A DNA stretch of 64,000 nucleotides, taken from Thermoprotei archaeon (lineage in GTDB: Archaea; Thermoproteota; Thermoprotei; Gearchaeales; Gearchaeaceae). Each line of letters begins with the position of its first letter. Within the stretch, counting starts at the first letter, position 1. The stretch covers positions 1 through 64,000 of the forward strand of contig JAFMCU010000005.1 in the NCBI GenBank assembly GCA_017857595.1, written 5' to 3'. The position numbers and the translations under genes are program-made. Below the pieces are notes generated by a model. It was given only the letters and a program-made list of their open reading frames with translations. It searched no databases and was not told where the DNA came from. Positions 1 to 9,616 of the stretch are shown here, one piece after another.

Positions 1-2
1 GC

Positions 3-1304
3 TTAACAAGAGGTTGCATTCCATCAAAGATTTTGCTTTATCCAGCAGAACTCTTAAGCTTGATACGAAAATCACAGGAATTTGGCATAGATGCTGAAAT
101 CAAAAATATTGACTTCAAATTCATCATGGAAAGGATGAGAAGGATTATAAATTCAGAAATTGAATCAATAAGAAGAGGTTTATCGGAACACCCAAACATA
201 GACTATTATCAAGATAAGGCTGAATTCGTAGCCCCTTATACATTAAAGGTCGGTAATAATATAATTAAATCCAATTTCATTATATTAGGAATAGGTTCAA
301 GACCTTATATTCCTAAGATAGAAAATTTGGAAGATGTAGGATATTTGACAAGCGATACAATATTGGAATTGGATTATAAACCAAAAAGCATAGGAATTAT
401 TGGCGGTGGCTACATAGCTGCAGAATATGGACATTTTCTTTCTTCAATGGGTTGCGAAGTGAAGATAATAGGAAGAAATCCTCAATTTTTGCCAGATGAG
501 GAACCTGAAATTTCTAATGTTCTAAGAAAAGAGTTGGAAGAAAGGATGGAAATATATACAAACTATGAAGTTTTTAGAGTAGAAAAAGAAGGTAAGTTGA
601 AATCAATTTATGCGAGAAATCGCAAAAATAAAGAGATAAAAAAATTTGCTTGTGAAGAAATATTAGTAGCAGCAGGAAGAGAATCCAATGCAGACCTATT
701 AAATCCTAAGGCTGGAAATATCGAATTGGACGATCAAGGATGGATTAAAGTAAACGAATATTTAGAAACTTCACAACCAAACATATGGGCCTTAGGAGAT
801 GCAGATGGTAAATTCATGTTTAAACATGTAGCAAACTATGAAGCAGAAATTGTATACTATAATGCAGTTGAAAGAAGAAGAATCAAAGCAGATTACCATG
901 CAATTCCACATGCAGTCTTTACTTATCCTGAAGTTGCTAGTGTAGGTTTAAAAGAAAAAGAAACATTAAAGAAGTTTTCTAAAGATAGTATAGCAATTGG
1001 CTTTTATAAATATGAGAATACTGCAAAGGGCGAAGCTATGAATGCAAAGAGGTACTTTGTGAAGGTCATTTTAGATACCAAAAATATGAAAATATTGGGC
1101 GCACATGTAGTAGGCCCCTATGCGTCCATACTTATTCAAGAAATCATAAATTTAATGTATGTAGAGAATGATCATTTAAAGTATATGATAAATTCAATTC
1201 ATATACATCCCGCATTAACAGAAGTTGTACAGAGGGCTTTCTTTAATTTATTTTCAGTTGAAGATTATCATCATTTTCTAAAACATTTTTACGAATCCAT
1301 TTAG
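3..1304 (+). CDS. FAD/NAD(P)-dependent disulfide oxidoreductase (dihydrolipoamide dehydrogenase / mercuric reductase family), 5' end cut by window edge
   Basis: Class I pyridine nucleotide-disulfide oxidoreductase. The frame is open to the window edge and the first codons read LTRGCIPSK, which is the second half of the redox-active CxxxxC site; the ORF track start (TTG at 33) is therefore an internal codon and the FAD-binding N-terminus and first cysteine lie outside the window. The NAD-binding Rossmann motif GIIGGGYIAAEYG follows, then the second FAD motif ALGDADG, and near the C-terminus HPALTE, the His-Glu pair that serves as the base in this family. Cytosolic; likely a lipoamide or related disulfide reductase, but the substrate cannot be told from the sequence. 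Its 3' end overlaps the convergent nnr gene by 4 nt. A second, altered family member lies at 22392. Confidence 0.85.
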   Translation, partial: LTRGCIPSKILLYPAELLSLIRKSQEFGIDAEIKNIDFKFIMERMRRIINSEIESIRRGLSEHPNIDYYQDKAEFVAPYTLKVGNNIIKSNFIILGIGSRPYIPKIENLEDVGYLTSDTILELDYKPKSIGIIGGGYIAAEYGHFLSSMGCEVKIIGRNPQFLPDEEPEISNVLRKELEERMEIYTNYEVFRVEKEGKLKSIYARNRKNKEIKKFACEEILVAAGRESNADLLNPKAGNIELDDQGWIKVNEYLETSQPNIWALGDADGKFMFKHVANYEAEIVYYNAVERRRIKADYHAIPHAVFTYPEVASVGLKEKETLKKFSKDSIAIGFYKYENTAKGEAMNAKRYFVKVILDTKNMKILGAHVVGPYASILIQEIINLMYVENDHLKYMINSIHIHPALTEVVQRAFFNLFSVEDYHHFLKHFYESI

Positions 1305-2806
1305 ATATTATAAGTTGGGTCGAATTCTTTTAATATAACAGGTATTTCCTTTATTAGATCACTTGCATTAATTTGGTTTCCATATTTTTCAGTAGCTCTT
1401 CTACCCGCAACTCCATTTATATATGCAGATGCCAAAGCTGATTCATATATTTTTTTAGTTCTAGCTACCAATCCTGCACAAAGTCCAGTTAATACATCAC
1501 CAGTTCCTCCAACTGTCATAGATTGTATTCCAGTTCTGTTAATTTTGTATCTTTTACCATCACTTATTATATCGTAATGACCTTTGAGTAAAATTACAAC
1601 ATTAAGTCTTTCTGCATGATATTTTACTTGTTCTATTCTTTTTTCTAAATTATCTAAAGAAGCAGGTTCTTCACTTGTCAATATTTTAAACTCACCTGCA
1701 TGTGGCGTGTAAATGCATGATGAATTCTTATGTTTCTCTTTAGCTATTTGAGTCTTCAAAGCATCCGCATCTAATACTAATGGTTTATTATATTTCTCAG
1801 CAATTTCAATAGCTTTTCTCACACCTTCTTCAACTTCAGTACCTAACCCTGGTCCTATAGCTATACAATCTGCTTTCTTGATAAATTTTTCATACTTTTC
1901 TATCGAATTTGGCGTTAATGATTCTTCATTATAAGATAATACGATTAGGTCAGGTGTTATTGATCTTATAGAATTAGCGATGGAGTTTGGGGCAACAGTA
2001 TACACAAGGTCAACACCACTTCTTGATGCTGCTAGTGAAGTAAAAATTGGCGCTCCATGATACAAGCTTGAACCTCCTATTACAACAACTACTCCATTAT
2101 CCCCTTTTTTTGAATATGGCTCTCTAGGCTTGATTAGATACTTGATATCGCCTCTTCCCACAAAGATTTCAACTTCATGAGGTATTCCTATGTTAGCTAC
2201 AATGATTTCTGATTTAAATGGTAAATTCGTTAATCCTTTCTTAATTTTATGCATCGTTATTATCACATCAGGCTTTGCATAAATTTTACCATACGTTCCT
2301 GTTGTAGGATCAATTCCCGTAGGTATATCAATCGAAATTTTTAAGCATTCCGCATGATTAAATAAATTTACAAGTCTCGCAATTTCGCCTCGTAGTTCCC
2401 CTTTTATTCCTGTTCCTATTAATGCGTCTATCACAACATTTGCATCTTTTAATTCAGATAAAATTTCATCATCACTAAAATCTCTCGAATTGAAAATTTT
2501 TACATTAAGATTAACTTTTTTTAATATCCTTAAATTTTCAGATGCTTCATAAGCTTTTATATTTTCTTCTTTATCTGAAAGAAATACAGTTACTTTTGAA
2601 CCAAAGTAAGCTAATTGCCTAGCTGTAGCAAATCCATCTCCAGCCTTATTTCCTGTTCCAGCGAGAATTACAATTTTTTTCAATAATCCCTTACTTTTTA
2701 TGTAATTTGAAATATTGGAAGCTGCATTTTCCATCATCATAAGTCTACTTATTCCAAATTCTACAGCGTTCTCTTCTATTGCAAGTATTTCTTCTAAGGT
2801 TAGCAT
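1301..2806 (-). CDS. nnr: Bifunctional NAD(P)H-hydrate epimerase / ADP-dependent NAD(P)H-hydrate dehydratase
   Basis: Repairs damaged NADHX and NADPHX: the N-terminal YjeF_N domain (about residues 1-215, with GTGNKAGDGFATARQ) epimerises the hydrate and the C-terminal ribokinase-like domain (about 225-495) dehydrates it using ADP. Visible dehydratase motifs are VVIGGSS, AIGPGLGTE, VLDADAL, TPHAGEF and the catalytic GGTGDVLTG. At 501 aa it has the normal length of the fused archaeal/bacterial enzyme. It is a single gene, divergent from the zinc-ribbon gene at 2872 and convergent with the oxidoreductase, overlapping it by 4 nt. Assignment is firm. Confidence 0.95.
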   Translation of the reverse strand: MLTLEEILAIEENAVEFGISRLMMMENAASNISNYIKSKGLLKKIVILAGTGNKAGDGFATARQLAYFGSKVTVFLSDKEENIKAYEASENLRILKKVNLNVKIFNSRDFSDDEILSELKDANVVIDALIGTGIKGELRGEIARLVNLFNHAECLKISIDIPTGIDPTTGTYGKIYAKPDVIITMHKIKKGLTNLPFKSEIIVANIGIPHEVEIFVGRGDIKYLIKPREPYSKKGDNGVVVVIGGSSLYHGAPIFTSLAASRSGVDLVYTVAPNSIANSIRSITPDLIVLSYNEESLTPNSIEKYEKFIKKADCIAIGPGLGTEVEEGVRKAIEIAEKYNKPLVLDADALKTQIAKEKHKNSSCIYTPHAGEFKILTSEEPASLDNLEKRIEQVKYHAERLNVVILLKGHYDIISDGKRYKINRTGIQSMTVGGTGDVLTGLCAGLVARTKKIYESALASAYINGVAGRRATEKYGNQINASDLIKEIPVILKEFDPTYNI

Positions 2807-2840
2807 GAATATTTAGAAAATAGTTACTACTAAGATAAAC

Positions 2841-2850
2841 ATTTATATTT
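2841..2850 (+). promoter_or_regulatory. TATA-like box of the zinc-ribbon gene
   Basis: An AT-rich box (atttatattt) is centred about 26 nt before the ATG at 2872, the spacing expected if transcription starts at or next to the start codon. It lies inside a small symmetric element, TTTATA-TTTT-TATAAA. Confidence 0.5.
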
Positions 2851-2871
2851 TTATAAAATTCAAAAAAATAC

Positions 2872-3021
2872 ATGGTTAACTGTCCTAAATGTGGAGCAGA
2901 GGTTGATAAACCTGAGAAAACTTGGGTACTTGCACCTAAGGGTAAGAAGTCACAAACAATGGGTCTTTATAAATGTAATAAATGCGGTGCATATTTTAGA
3001 AAAGCTGTACCAAACAAGTAA
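2872..3021 (+). CDS. Small zinc-ribbon protein (49 aa), missed by the ORF track
   Basis: A 49-residue ORF below the track cutoff. It begins MVNCPKCGAEV and carries a second CNKCG knuckle near residues 35-39, so four cysteines form a rubredoxin-like zinc ribbon around a Lys-rich middle. Support comes from the two well-spaced CxxC pairs, a TATA-like box at leaderless spacing and a stop 60 nt before the ATP synthase operon on the same strand. It looks like a small nucleic-acid-binding or structural zinc protein of the crenarchaeal type; its function is unknown. It may be co-transcribed with the ATP synthase genes, although a separate TATA-like box lies between them. Confidence 0.8.
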   Translation: MVNCPKCGAEVDKPEKTWVLAPKGKKSQTMGLYKCNKCGAYFRKAVPNK

Positions 3022-3036
3022 GTAGTTTTCTAAATA

Positions 3037-3073
3037 AATTTAAATATGTCTTATTTTTAAAATAATAAAGGTG
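3037..3073 (+). promoter_or_regulatory. Likely promoter and Shine-Dalgarno site of the ATP synthase operon
   Basis: A TATA-like box (aatttaaata, 3037-3046) would place the transcript start near 3066, just ahead of AAAGGTG (3067-3073), which matches the archaeal Shine-Dalgarno consensus 8 nt before the ATG of subunit K. A clear ribosome site is uncommon among first genes in this window. Inferred from sequence only. Confidence 0.45.
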
Positions 3074-3081
3074 TTGTATTC

Positions 3082-3303
3082 ATGCCCGTAGAACCTTTAA
3101 TTGCTATAGCTGCAGCAATAGTAATGGCTGGTGGATTAATTGGGACTGGTATTGCTCAACAAGGAATCGGTGCAGCTGGTATGGGAATTATTGCAGAAAA
3201 GCCTGAAAAATTTGGTCAAGTACTTTTCTTCTTCGTAATCCCTGAGACCCTTTGGATTATAGGTTTCGTACTAGGTATAATACTTCTGCTTCAAATATTT
3301 TAA
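3082..3303 (+). CDS. atpK: A-type ATP synthase subunit K (proteolipid c subunit)
   Basis: Membrane rotor-ring subunit of the A1Ao ATP synthase. It is a 73-aa single hairpin with two membrane helices; the first is rich in Gly and Ala, and the second carries the ion-carrying glutamate in VIPETLW. The single-hairpin form and the lack of an obvious cleavable signal suggest a classic 8-kDa proteolipid. It is the first gene of the operon, where high translation is expected, and it is preceded by a Shine-Dalgarno site. Subunit E starts 9 nt downstream. Confidence 0.92.
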   Translation: MPVEPLIAIAAAIVMAGGLIGTGIAQQGIGAAGMGIIAEKPEKFGQVLFFFVIPETLWIIGFVLGIILLLQIF

Positions 3304-3312
3304 ACCAAATCA

Positions 3313-3876
3313 ATGTCTTTAGAAGCATTAATAAAAGAGCTCAATGAAAAGCATAAAAAAGAGATAGAAGCTCTCTTAAAAGAGTATGACCAAAAGAAGG
3401 AAGAAATATTAAAACAAGCCAATGAGGAATATAATAAGATATTAAGCCAAGCTCAGATTCAATCTAAGTTTGTTGCTGAAAGAGAACTAGTTAAAAGGAT
3501 AGGGGCTGCTAAATTAAAAGTTAAACGAATAATGTTTGAAGCTACACAAGAAATGTTACAAAAAAATTATCAAAACTTGATAGAAGCTTTAAAGGGATAT
3601 GTTAATTCTGAAAAATATGATGATGTTTTGAAAGCGATGCTAAATTATGCTAAAAATAAACTAGGTGATGATATTCTGATAAAGTGTAGGCCCGAAGATA
3701 AAGCCAAAATTGAGAATTATGTAAAAAAAAGTATAAAAATTGAACCTGATTTGAATTGCTTGGGAGGTATAATTGCAATAAAGAGTGATCAGACTGCTTA
3801 TTTGGATCTCACATTTGAAGAAATTCTTAGATTAAACGATGAAAAAGTTAAAAGTTTAATTATGGAAAAAACGTAG
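3313..3876 (+). CDS. atpE: A-type ATP synthase subunit E
   Basis: Peripheral-stalk subunit that links the A1 head to the membrane part, partnering subunit H. The first 100 residues or so are a highly charged coiled coil; the C-terminal part (about 105-187) is the small alpha/beta domain that binds the head. At 187 aa it has normal family length. Its TAG stop is followed immediately by the ATG of subunit C, implying coupled translation. Confidence 0.9.
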   Translation: MSLEALIKELNEKHKKEIEALLKEYDQKKEEILKQANEEYNKILSQAQIQSKFVAERELVKRIGAAKLKVKRIMFEATQEMLQKNYQNLIEALKGYVNSEKYDDVLKAMLNYAKNKLGDDILIKCRPEDKAKIENYVKKSIKIEPDLNCLGGIIAIKSDQTAYLDLTFEEILRLNDEKVKSLIMEKT

Positions 3877-4935
3877 ATGAGTAGTTTATCATATGCATCC
3901 GCGCTAGGAAGACTTAAAGCTCTTTCAATTAATTTTTTAACAAAGGATAAATTAATATCTTTAGCAAAATCAAAGAATATCAATGAAATTGCTGTAGAAT
4001 TGCAATCTACATGGTATAAAGAAGAGATTGAAAAAGCATCTGCTCTTTACAAACCACCCGAATCCGTAGAAATTGCATTAAACGAGCACTTAATGAAGAT
4101 GAATAAACTTTGTCTAGGATTGATTCCATATGCGAATAACGCTATAAAATTCTATCTTTCAAAGTGGGATATTCAAAATATTGAAATAATAATTGCTTCA
4201 AAATTTATGAATAATCCATTAAAAGAAACCGAATATTATCTAATTTCTTCAAGAGAGCTTCCAGTTGTATTCGAAGGCCAGCTAATACCTTATTCTGAAC
4301 TTAAATCTATGATTCAGCTTCCAGATGTTCAATCGATTGTAAATTATTTAGTTAAATATCCATATGGGCCTATTCTTTTGCAAAACATTGGGGAGTTTCT
4401 AAAAACTGCAGACGTAGGGATTTTGAGCTCAGCTCTAAAAAAATACTATTATGAGAAGTTATTATGGGAACTAAGATTTTTAAGAGGAGATGAAGGAGTA
4501 CTTAGAGAATATGTAAGAGCTGAAATAACAAAACAAAATATCATTTCATATGCAAAATCAAAGATTTTTAAATTAAATCCTGAAACATTATCGAGACATT
4601 TAATAGAAGGTGGACTTATTTCTACTAACATTTTCTTAGATGCTATGTCAACTAATAATGATGAGGAAATAATTAAACAAATTAAGCCTTATTTTGATCT
4701 TCAACAAGCTTTTACCAAATTCAATAAAAATTATGACATAAGTGAATTAGAAATAGAAATAGACAGGACAATTTATAATACCTACCTTAATAGATTAAGA
4801 GCTTTCAAAGTATCTTTGCTGTTTATTTTCTGGTTTATTCTTATGAATGAAGTTGAAAGACTCAACATAAGAAGAATATTGTATGGAAAGTATTATAATA
4901 TGGATGAAGATTATATTATTTCAATTATAATATAA
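3877..4935 (+). CDS. atpC: A-type ATP synthase subunit C (Vma6/AC39-like)
   Basis: Central-stalk socket subunit connecting the proteolipid ring to subunits D and F. It has 352 aa, all alpha, with the family-like opening SYASALGRLKAL and a repeat architecture of about 100 residues per helical bundle. The assignment rests on position between E and F and on overall resemblance to the AC39 family. It ends in a TAATG junction, sharing one base with subunit F. Confidence 0.88.
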   Translation: MSSLSYASALGRLKALSINFLTKDKLISLAKSKNINEIAVELQSTWYKEEIEKASALYKPPESVEIALNEHLMKMNKLCLGLIPYANNAIKFYLSKWDIQNIEIIIASKFMNNPLKETEYYLISSRELPVVFEGQLIPYSELKSMIQLPDVQSIVNYLVKYPYGPILLQNIGEFLKTADVGILSSALKKYYYEKLLWELRFLRGDEGVLREYVRAEITKQNIISYAKSKIFKLNPETLSRHLIEGGLISTNIFLDAMSTNNDEEIIKQIKPYFDLQQAFTKFNKNYDISELEIEIDRTIYNTYLNRLRAFKVSLLFIFWFILMNEVERLNIRRILYGKYYNMDEDYIISIII

Positions 4936-5288
4936 TGAGCTCAGATCTTCAAAAATTGAAGCAATACGTTGGTGATATCGCAGTAGTTGGTGAAAGAGAA
5001 TTAGTTATTGGTTATAGACTTCTAGGTATTGAAGATACATATGTAGTTTCAAAAGAAAATGCATTCAAAATTATACAAGATTTAATAAATAAAAACAAAT
5101 ATTCATTAATCATAATAAGCGGAGAAGTGAGAAAAATGCTTTCACAGAATTTTGTTGAAAAATTAGAATCTCTTTTAATACCCTTAGTAGTATTCCTTCC
5201 AACAACTAAAGAAGAAAAAGAAGAACCGTTAGCTGAATTGGCAAAGAAAGTTTTAGGTGTAGATATTCTAAAGAAGGAAACAAAATGA
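4935..5288 (+). CDS. atpF: A-type ATP synthase subunit F
   Basis: Small central-stalk subunit (117 aa) with a Rossmann-like fold that associates with subunit D. The family pattern is visible in the opening stretch: [19 protein letters not shown], then a hydrophobic strand around LIIISGEV and [13 protein letters not shown] near the C-terminus. It overlaps subunit C by one base and subunit A by four (ATGA), typical of translational coupling. Confidence 0.9.
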   Translation: MSSDLQKLKQYVGDIAVVGERELVIGYRLLGIEDTYVVSKENAFKIIQDLINKNKYSLIIISGEVRKMLSQNFVEKLESLLIPLVVFLPTTKEEKEEPLAELAKKVLGVDILKKETK

Positions 5289-7057
5289 AATACGGTAGAA
5301 TTATTCGTGTAGCGGGTCCAGTAGTTACTGCTGAAGGGATGGAAAATGCTAAAATGTTCGACGTAGTTAAAGTAGGTGAGCTGAATTTAATTGGTGAAAT
5401 TATAAGAATACAGGGCAATAAAGTAATGATTCAAGTTTATGAAGATACAACAGGTTTAAGACCCGGCGATGTCGTTGTAAATACAAACCAAGCTTTATCT
5501 GTAGAACTAGGACCAGGTTTACTTTCTTCTATTTACGATGGTATTCAGAGACCACTGGATGTTATAAGATCAAAAGCGGGCGATTTCATTACAAGAGGAT
5601 TGTTGATTCCACCTTTAGATGAGAATAAAAAATGGGAATTTAAACCGGTTATAAAGAAAGGAGATGAAGTTGAAGCTGGTTCAATAATTGGAGAAGTTCA
5701 AGAAACTCCTTTAATCAATCATAAAATAATGGTTCCTTATGGATTGAAAGGATATATAAAAGAAATATACGATGGAAAGTTTACAATCAGAGAACCTATA
5801 GGAATCTTATCTACAAATAAAGGCGATGTAGAATTGTTTCTCTCGCAAAGATGGCGTGTAAGGACTCCAAGACCTTTTATAAGAAAGTTGCCTCCAGATA
5901 CTCCCTTGATCACAGGACAAAGAATTATAGACACATTTTTCCCAGTATCAAAGGGAGGTACTGCATGCATACCTGGACCTTTTGGTTCAGGTAAAACAGT
6001 AACTCAACATCAGTTAGCAAAATGGTCTGATAGTCATGTAATTGTTTATGTTGGTTGTGGTGAAAGAGGAAATGAGATGACTGAAGTCTTAGTTACTTTT
6101 CCAAAATTATTAGATCCCAAATCTAAAAGACCGTTGATGGAAAGAACTATTCTTGTTGCTAATACTTCAAACATGCCTGTTGCTGCAAGAGAAGCAAGTA
6201 TATACACAGGCATTACAATGGCTGAATATTATAGAGATATGGGTTATGACGTAGCTTTAATGGCAGATAGCACTTCAAGATGGGCTGAAGCTTTAAGGGA
6301 AATATCAGGCAGATTGGAAGAAATGCCAGGTGAAGAAGGTTATCCGGCATATCTTGCAAGAAGATTAGCAGAATTTTATGAAAGATCCGGAAAGGTTGTG
6401 GTTTTATCACCTGATCAAAGGATTGGTTCTGTGACAATTGTCGGAGCGGTTTCTCCACCGGGTGGAGATTTTTCTGAACCTGTTTCACAAAATACGTTAA
6501 GAGTTACAAGAGTATTTTGGGCGTTGGATGCAAGTCTTGCAGGAAGAAGACACTTTCCAGCTATAAACTGGTTAACAAGCTATTCTTTATACACAGAAGT
6601 GATAGCTGATTGGTATAGGAAAAACGTAGCGCCAGATTGGCCTGAACTAAGAAATGAAGCAATGGCAATTCTTCAAAAGGAAGCAGAACTACAAGAAATA
6701 GTTCAGTTAGTAGGTTACGATGCTCTTCCCGAGCCAGAAAAAGGTATCCTCGACATTGGTAGAATGATAAGAGAAGATTTTCTTCAACAAAGTGCTTTCG
6801 ACGAAGTAGATACATATTGCTCAGTTAAAAAGCAATATTTAATGATTAAATCCATTTTAATGTTTGGTAAAAAAGAATTAGAAGTAATTAAAAAAGGAGC
6901 TACTGCTGCACAAGTTTCATCATTACCTGTAAAAGATAAAATATCAAGGTTAAAATGGACACCAGAAGATAAAGTAGATGAGCTCATTAAAGAAATTGAA
7001 TTAGAGATTAACGAACAGTTTAATAACTTATTACAACAAGTATTATTACAACAATGA
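5285..7057 (+). CDS. atpA: A-type ATP synthase catalytic subunit A
   Basis: Catalytic ATP-binding subunit of the A1 head (590 aa). The Walker A loop reads GPFGSGKT at about residues 231-238, the form specific to A/V-type catalytic subunits, and is followed by the conserved GCGERGNEM region and the [34 protein letters not shown] core in separate visible stretches. The non-homologous insertion domain typical of A/V-type A subunits lies between the N-terminal barrel and the nucleotide site. There is an ATGA overlap with subunit B. Confidence 0.97.
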   Translation: MKYGRIIRVAGPVVTAEGMENAKMFDVVKVGELNLIGEIIRIQGNKVMIQVYEDTTGLRPGDVVVNTNQALSVELGPGLLSSIYDGIQRPLDVIRSKAGDFITRGLLIPPLDENKKWEFKPVIKKGDEVEAGSIIGEVQETPLINHKIMVPYGLKGYIKEIYDGKFTIREPIGILSTNKGDVELFLSQRWRVRTPRPFIRKLPPDTPLITGQRIIDTFFPVSKGGTACIPGPFGSGKTVTQHQLAKWSDSHVIVYVGCGERGNEMTEVLVTFPKLLDPKSKRPLMERTILVANTSNMPVAAREASIYTGITMAEYYRDMGYDVALMADSTSRWAEALREISGRLEEMPGEEGYPAYLARRLAEFYERSGKVVVLSPDQRIGSVTIVGAVSPPGGDFSEPVSQNTLRVTRVFWALDASLAGRRHFPAINWLTSYSLYTEVIADWYRKNVAPDWPELRNEAMAILQKEAELQEIVQLVGYDALPEPEKGILDIGRMIREDFLQQSAFDEVDTYCSVKKQYLMIKSILMFGKKELEVIKKGATAAQVSSLPVKDKISRLKWTPEDKVDELIKEIELEINEQFNNLLQQVLLQQ

Positions 7058-8460
7058 TACCTGTCTCATATAAAAGCATATCACAGGTAGCTGGTCCATT
7101 ATTATTTGTAGAAAAAGTAAGAGACGCAGCTTACGGAGAAATTGTCGAAATAACAAACGCATTAGGTGAAAGGTTAAGGGGACAAGTATTAGACACTAGA
7201 GAAGGTTTTGCTGTTGTTCAAGTTTTTGGGTCTACAATCGGTTTAGATACGAAGGAGACTTCTGTAAGATTTCTAGGCGAAACTGCAAAAGTTGCAGTAT
7301 CTGATGAAATGTTGGGAAGAATTTTTGATGGATTAGGAAACCCAAGAGATAATGGTCCACCTATTATTTCAAAGCATAAAGTTGACATTGTAGGTTCAGG
7401 AATAAATCCTTATGCTAGAGAAGAACCTTCCGAATTCATACAAACAGGGATATCTGCAATAGATGGAATGAATACTCTAGTGAGAGGTCAAAAGTTACCT
7501 ATATTTTCAGGTTCAGGCTTGCCTCATAATATGCTTGCAGCTCAAATAGCAAGGCAAGCTAAAGTTCTTACTTCATCAGAAAATTTTGCTGTTGTATTTG
7601 CTGCTATAGGAATAACAAGTGAAGAGGCAAATTTTTTCATAAAAGAATTTGAAGAAACAGGCGCTCTAGAAAGGACAGTTCTATTTTTAAATCTTTCATC
7701 CGATCCTTCAATGGAGAGAATATTAACTCCAAGACTTGCTTTAACAACTGCTGAATATCTAGCTTACGATTGTGAAAGTCATGTATTAGTTATATTAACA
7801 GATATGACAAATTACTGTGAAGCTTTACGTGAGATATCAGCAGCAAGAAATGAAGTTCCAGGTAGGAGAGGTTATCCTGGTTACATGTATACAGATCTTG
7901 CAACAATCTATGAAAGGGCTGGCAAAATAAAAGGTAGAAAGGGTTCGATAACACAAATCCCAATATTAACGATGCCAGCCGATGATAAAACTCATCCTAT
8001 TCCTGATTTAACAGGATACATAACTGAAGGTCAAATATATTTAAGTAGAGAACTTGAAAGAGCAGGAATCTATCCACCCATTGACGTTCTAGAAAGCTTA
8101 TCAAGGTTAATGAATCAAGGTATAGGTCCAGGTAGAACAAGAGAAGACCATAGAGCTTTGGCAGATCAATTATACGCTGTGTATGCTCAAGGTAAAGATA
8201 TAAGAGCTCTTGTTGCAATAGTAGGAGAAGAAGCTTTAAGTGAAACGGATAGGAAATATTTAAGAATAGCAGAAGATTTTGAAAGACGCTTCGTAAATCA
8301 AGGTGTTATGGAAGACAGGAGCATCGAAGTAACCTTAGATTTGGGATGGTCAATATTAGATCCTCTATCCGATTCAGAATTAAAGAGAATAAAACCTGAA
8401 TTAATTGAAAAATACAGAAAGAAAAGGAAAGCTGAAATTGGCGCTACTGTTATGAGTTAA
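7054..8460 (+). CDS. atpB: A-type ATP synthase regulatory subunit B
   Basis: Non-catalytic nucleotide-binding subunit of the A1 head (468 aa). It resembles subunit A in fold but lacks a consensus P-loop: the corresponding segment reads [19 protein letters not shown], as is normal for A/V-type B subunits. [17 protein letters not shown]-type core motifs are present (here [17 protein letters not shown]). It overlaps subunit A by 4 nt and ends 2 nt before subunit D. Confidence 0.97.
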   Translation: MIPVSYKSISQVAGPLLFVEKVRDAAYGEIVEITNALGERLRGQVLDTREGFAVVQVFGSTIGLDTKETSVRFLGETAKVAVSDEMLGRIFDGLGNPRDNGPPIISKHKVDIVGSGINPYAREEPSEFIQTGISAIDGMNTLVRGQKLPIFSGSGLPHNMLAAQIARQAKVLTSSENFAVVFAAIGITSEEANFFIKEFEETGALERTVLFLNLSSDPSMERILTPRLALTTAEYLAYDCESHVLVILTDMTNYCEALREISAARNEVPGRRGYPGYMYTDLATIYERAGKIKGRKGSITQIPILTMPADDKTHPIPDLTGYITEGQIYLSRELERAGIYPPIDVLESLSRLMNQGIGPGRTREDHRALADQLYAVYAQGKDIRALVAIVGEEALSETDRKYLRIAEDFERRFVNQGVMEDRSIEVTLDLGWSILDPLSDSELKRIKPELIEKYRKKRKAEIGATVMS

Positions 8461-8462
8461 AA

Positions 8463-9089
8463 ATGCCAAGAATAACAAACGTTAAACCAACTCGAATGGA
8501 GTATCTTAGGACAATAAGAAGAATAGCTATAGCTAGAAAAGGATTAAGGCTGTTAAAATTAAAAAGGCAAGCATTAATAATGGAATTTTTCAATTTGAGC
8601 AGAAAAATAGCAACGCTGAGAGGGGAGCTTAGGGAAAAAATTGTAAAAGGATATGAAGCTGTACATAAAGCTGAAATGTTAGCTGGAGTCTTAAGAATAG
8701 AGTATGAAGCGCAAAGAATACCTAGAATTAAGAAAGCGAAAATAAGAACAAAAAATGTAATGGGCGTTAAATTACCTGAGCTTGAAGTCGAAGAAAGCCT
8801 TAAAGAGCTTTCAGATTTTCTGGTTGAATTACCACCTTCAATAGCACAAGTTATAATAACTTTTAGAGAAATCCACAAGTCTGTTATTGAGGTTGCTGAA
8901 AAAGAAACAGCTCTAAGAAAACTTTTATTGGAAATTGATAAGACAAAAAGACGTTCGAATGCGATCGAAAATGTATTAATACCAAGATTAATATCCACTG
9001 CGAGATTCATTAAGTTAATGTTCGATGAAATGGAAAGAGATAATTTTGTAAAGTTAAAATTTGTCAAAAATAGATTATTAGAAAGTTAA
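8463..9089 (+). CDS. atpD: A-type ATP synthase subunit D (central rotor shaft)
   Basis: Central shaft of the rotor (208 aa). It is almost entirely helical with a long antiparallel coiled coil; the family-typical opening PTRMEYLRTIRRIAIARKGL and the closing NVLIPRL region near residue 180 are both visible. It follows subunit B by 2 nt and is followed by the 63-aa membrane gene. Confidence 0.93.
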   Translation: MPRITNVKPTRMEYLRTIRRIAIARKGLRLLKLKRQALIMEFFNLSRKIATLRGELREKIVKGYEAVHKAEMLAGVLRIEYEAQRIPRIKKAKIRTKNVMGVKLPELEVEESLKELSDFLVELPPSIAQVIITFREIHKSVIEVAEKETALRKLLLEIDKTKRRSNAIENVLIPRLISTARFIKLMFDEMERDNFVKLKFVKNRLLES

Positions 9090-9090
9090 A

Positions 9091-9282
9091 ATGTCAGAAC
9101 AAAAAAAGAAGTATGGAATACCAAAATATTACTATTGGGCAAAAAATCCACCAAAACCTAAAACAGGTTTTGTCAATGACGCTCAGAAAAAATTCTTTTA
9201 CATTATAATCATATCATGGATGATCAAAATATCTGCGTTTGCTATATTGCTATTTGTGCTTTACTATCTTCATATAATATAA
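9091..9282 (+). CDS. Unknown 63-aa single-span membrane protein inside the ATP synthase operon
   Basis: I do not recognise this protein. The first 35 residues are basic and aromatic (KYGIPKYYYWAKNPPKPK), followed by a hydrophobic C-terminal helix of about 25 residues (AILLFVLYYL). It starts one base after subunit D ends and its stop is contiguous with the next reading frame, so it is surely translated with the operon. The position between D and H suggests an accessory or assembly subunit of the Ao part, comparable in size to small extra subunits known in other rotary ATPases, but this is inference from context. Confidence 0.75.
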   Translation: MSEQKKKYGIPKYYYWAKNPPKPKTGFVNDAQKKFFYIIIISWMIKISAFAILLFVLYYLHII

Positions 9283-9288
9283 TTGCTT

Positions 9289-9615
9289 ATGTCACAAGAT
9301 TACTTAAAAATACTAAAAACTATCAAGGAAATTGAGGAGAAAAATCAACAGGAATTAGAAAGACTAAAATCAAAGCTTGATGGTGAATTAAATGAGGTTT
9401 ATGAAAGAGCAAAGAATATTATAGAGGAAGCCAAAAAAGAAGCAGAAAGGATTATAAAAGAAGCTGTTAATGATGCAATAAAAAAAGCTGAAGAAGAAGA
9501 GAAGAAATTACTTTCTGATGTAGAAAAGGAAAAAAGAAAGATAATATCAAAGGAGCTAAAGAAAGAAGACTTAATTAAAATCGCAGAGAATATAATTTTG
9601 GAAGCATTAAAGTAA
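9289..9615 (+). CDS. atpH: A-type ATP synthase subunit H (peripheral stalk)
   Basis: A short, extremely charged coiled-coil protein (108 aa) that pairs with subunit E to form the peripheral stalk. The sequence is a continuous heptad-like run of Lys, Glu and Ile/Leu; EEAKKEAERIIKEA is typical. The ORF track starts at TTG 9283, directly after the previous stop; the ATG two codons later (9289) gives MSQDYLK and is preferred. It is followed after one base by subunit I. Confidence 0.82.
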   Translation: MSQDYLKILKTIKEIEEKNQQELERLKSKLDGELNEVYERAKNIIEEAKKEAERIIKEAVNDAIKKAEEEEKKLLSDVEKEKRKIISKELKKEDLIKIAENIILEALK

Positions 9616-9616
9616 T

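Noticed and set aside
6213-6488. 91-aa ORF antisense to atpA
   Set aside because: Shadow of the catalytic subunit in the opposite strand; composition is typical of a mirrored frame.
8450-9067. 205-aa ORF antisense to atpD
   Set aside because: Long only because the sense gene avoids the complementary stop codons; Ser/Ile/Asn-rich nonsense composition.
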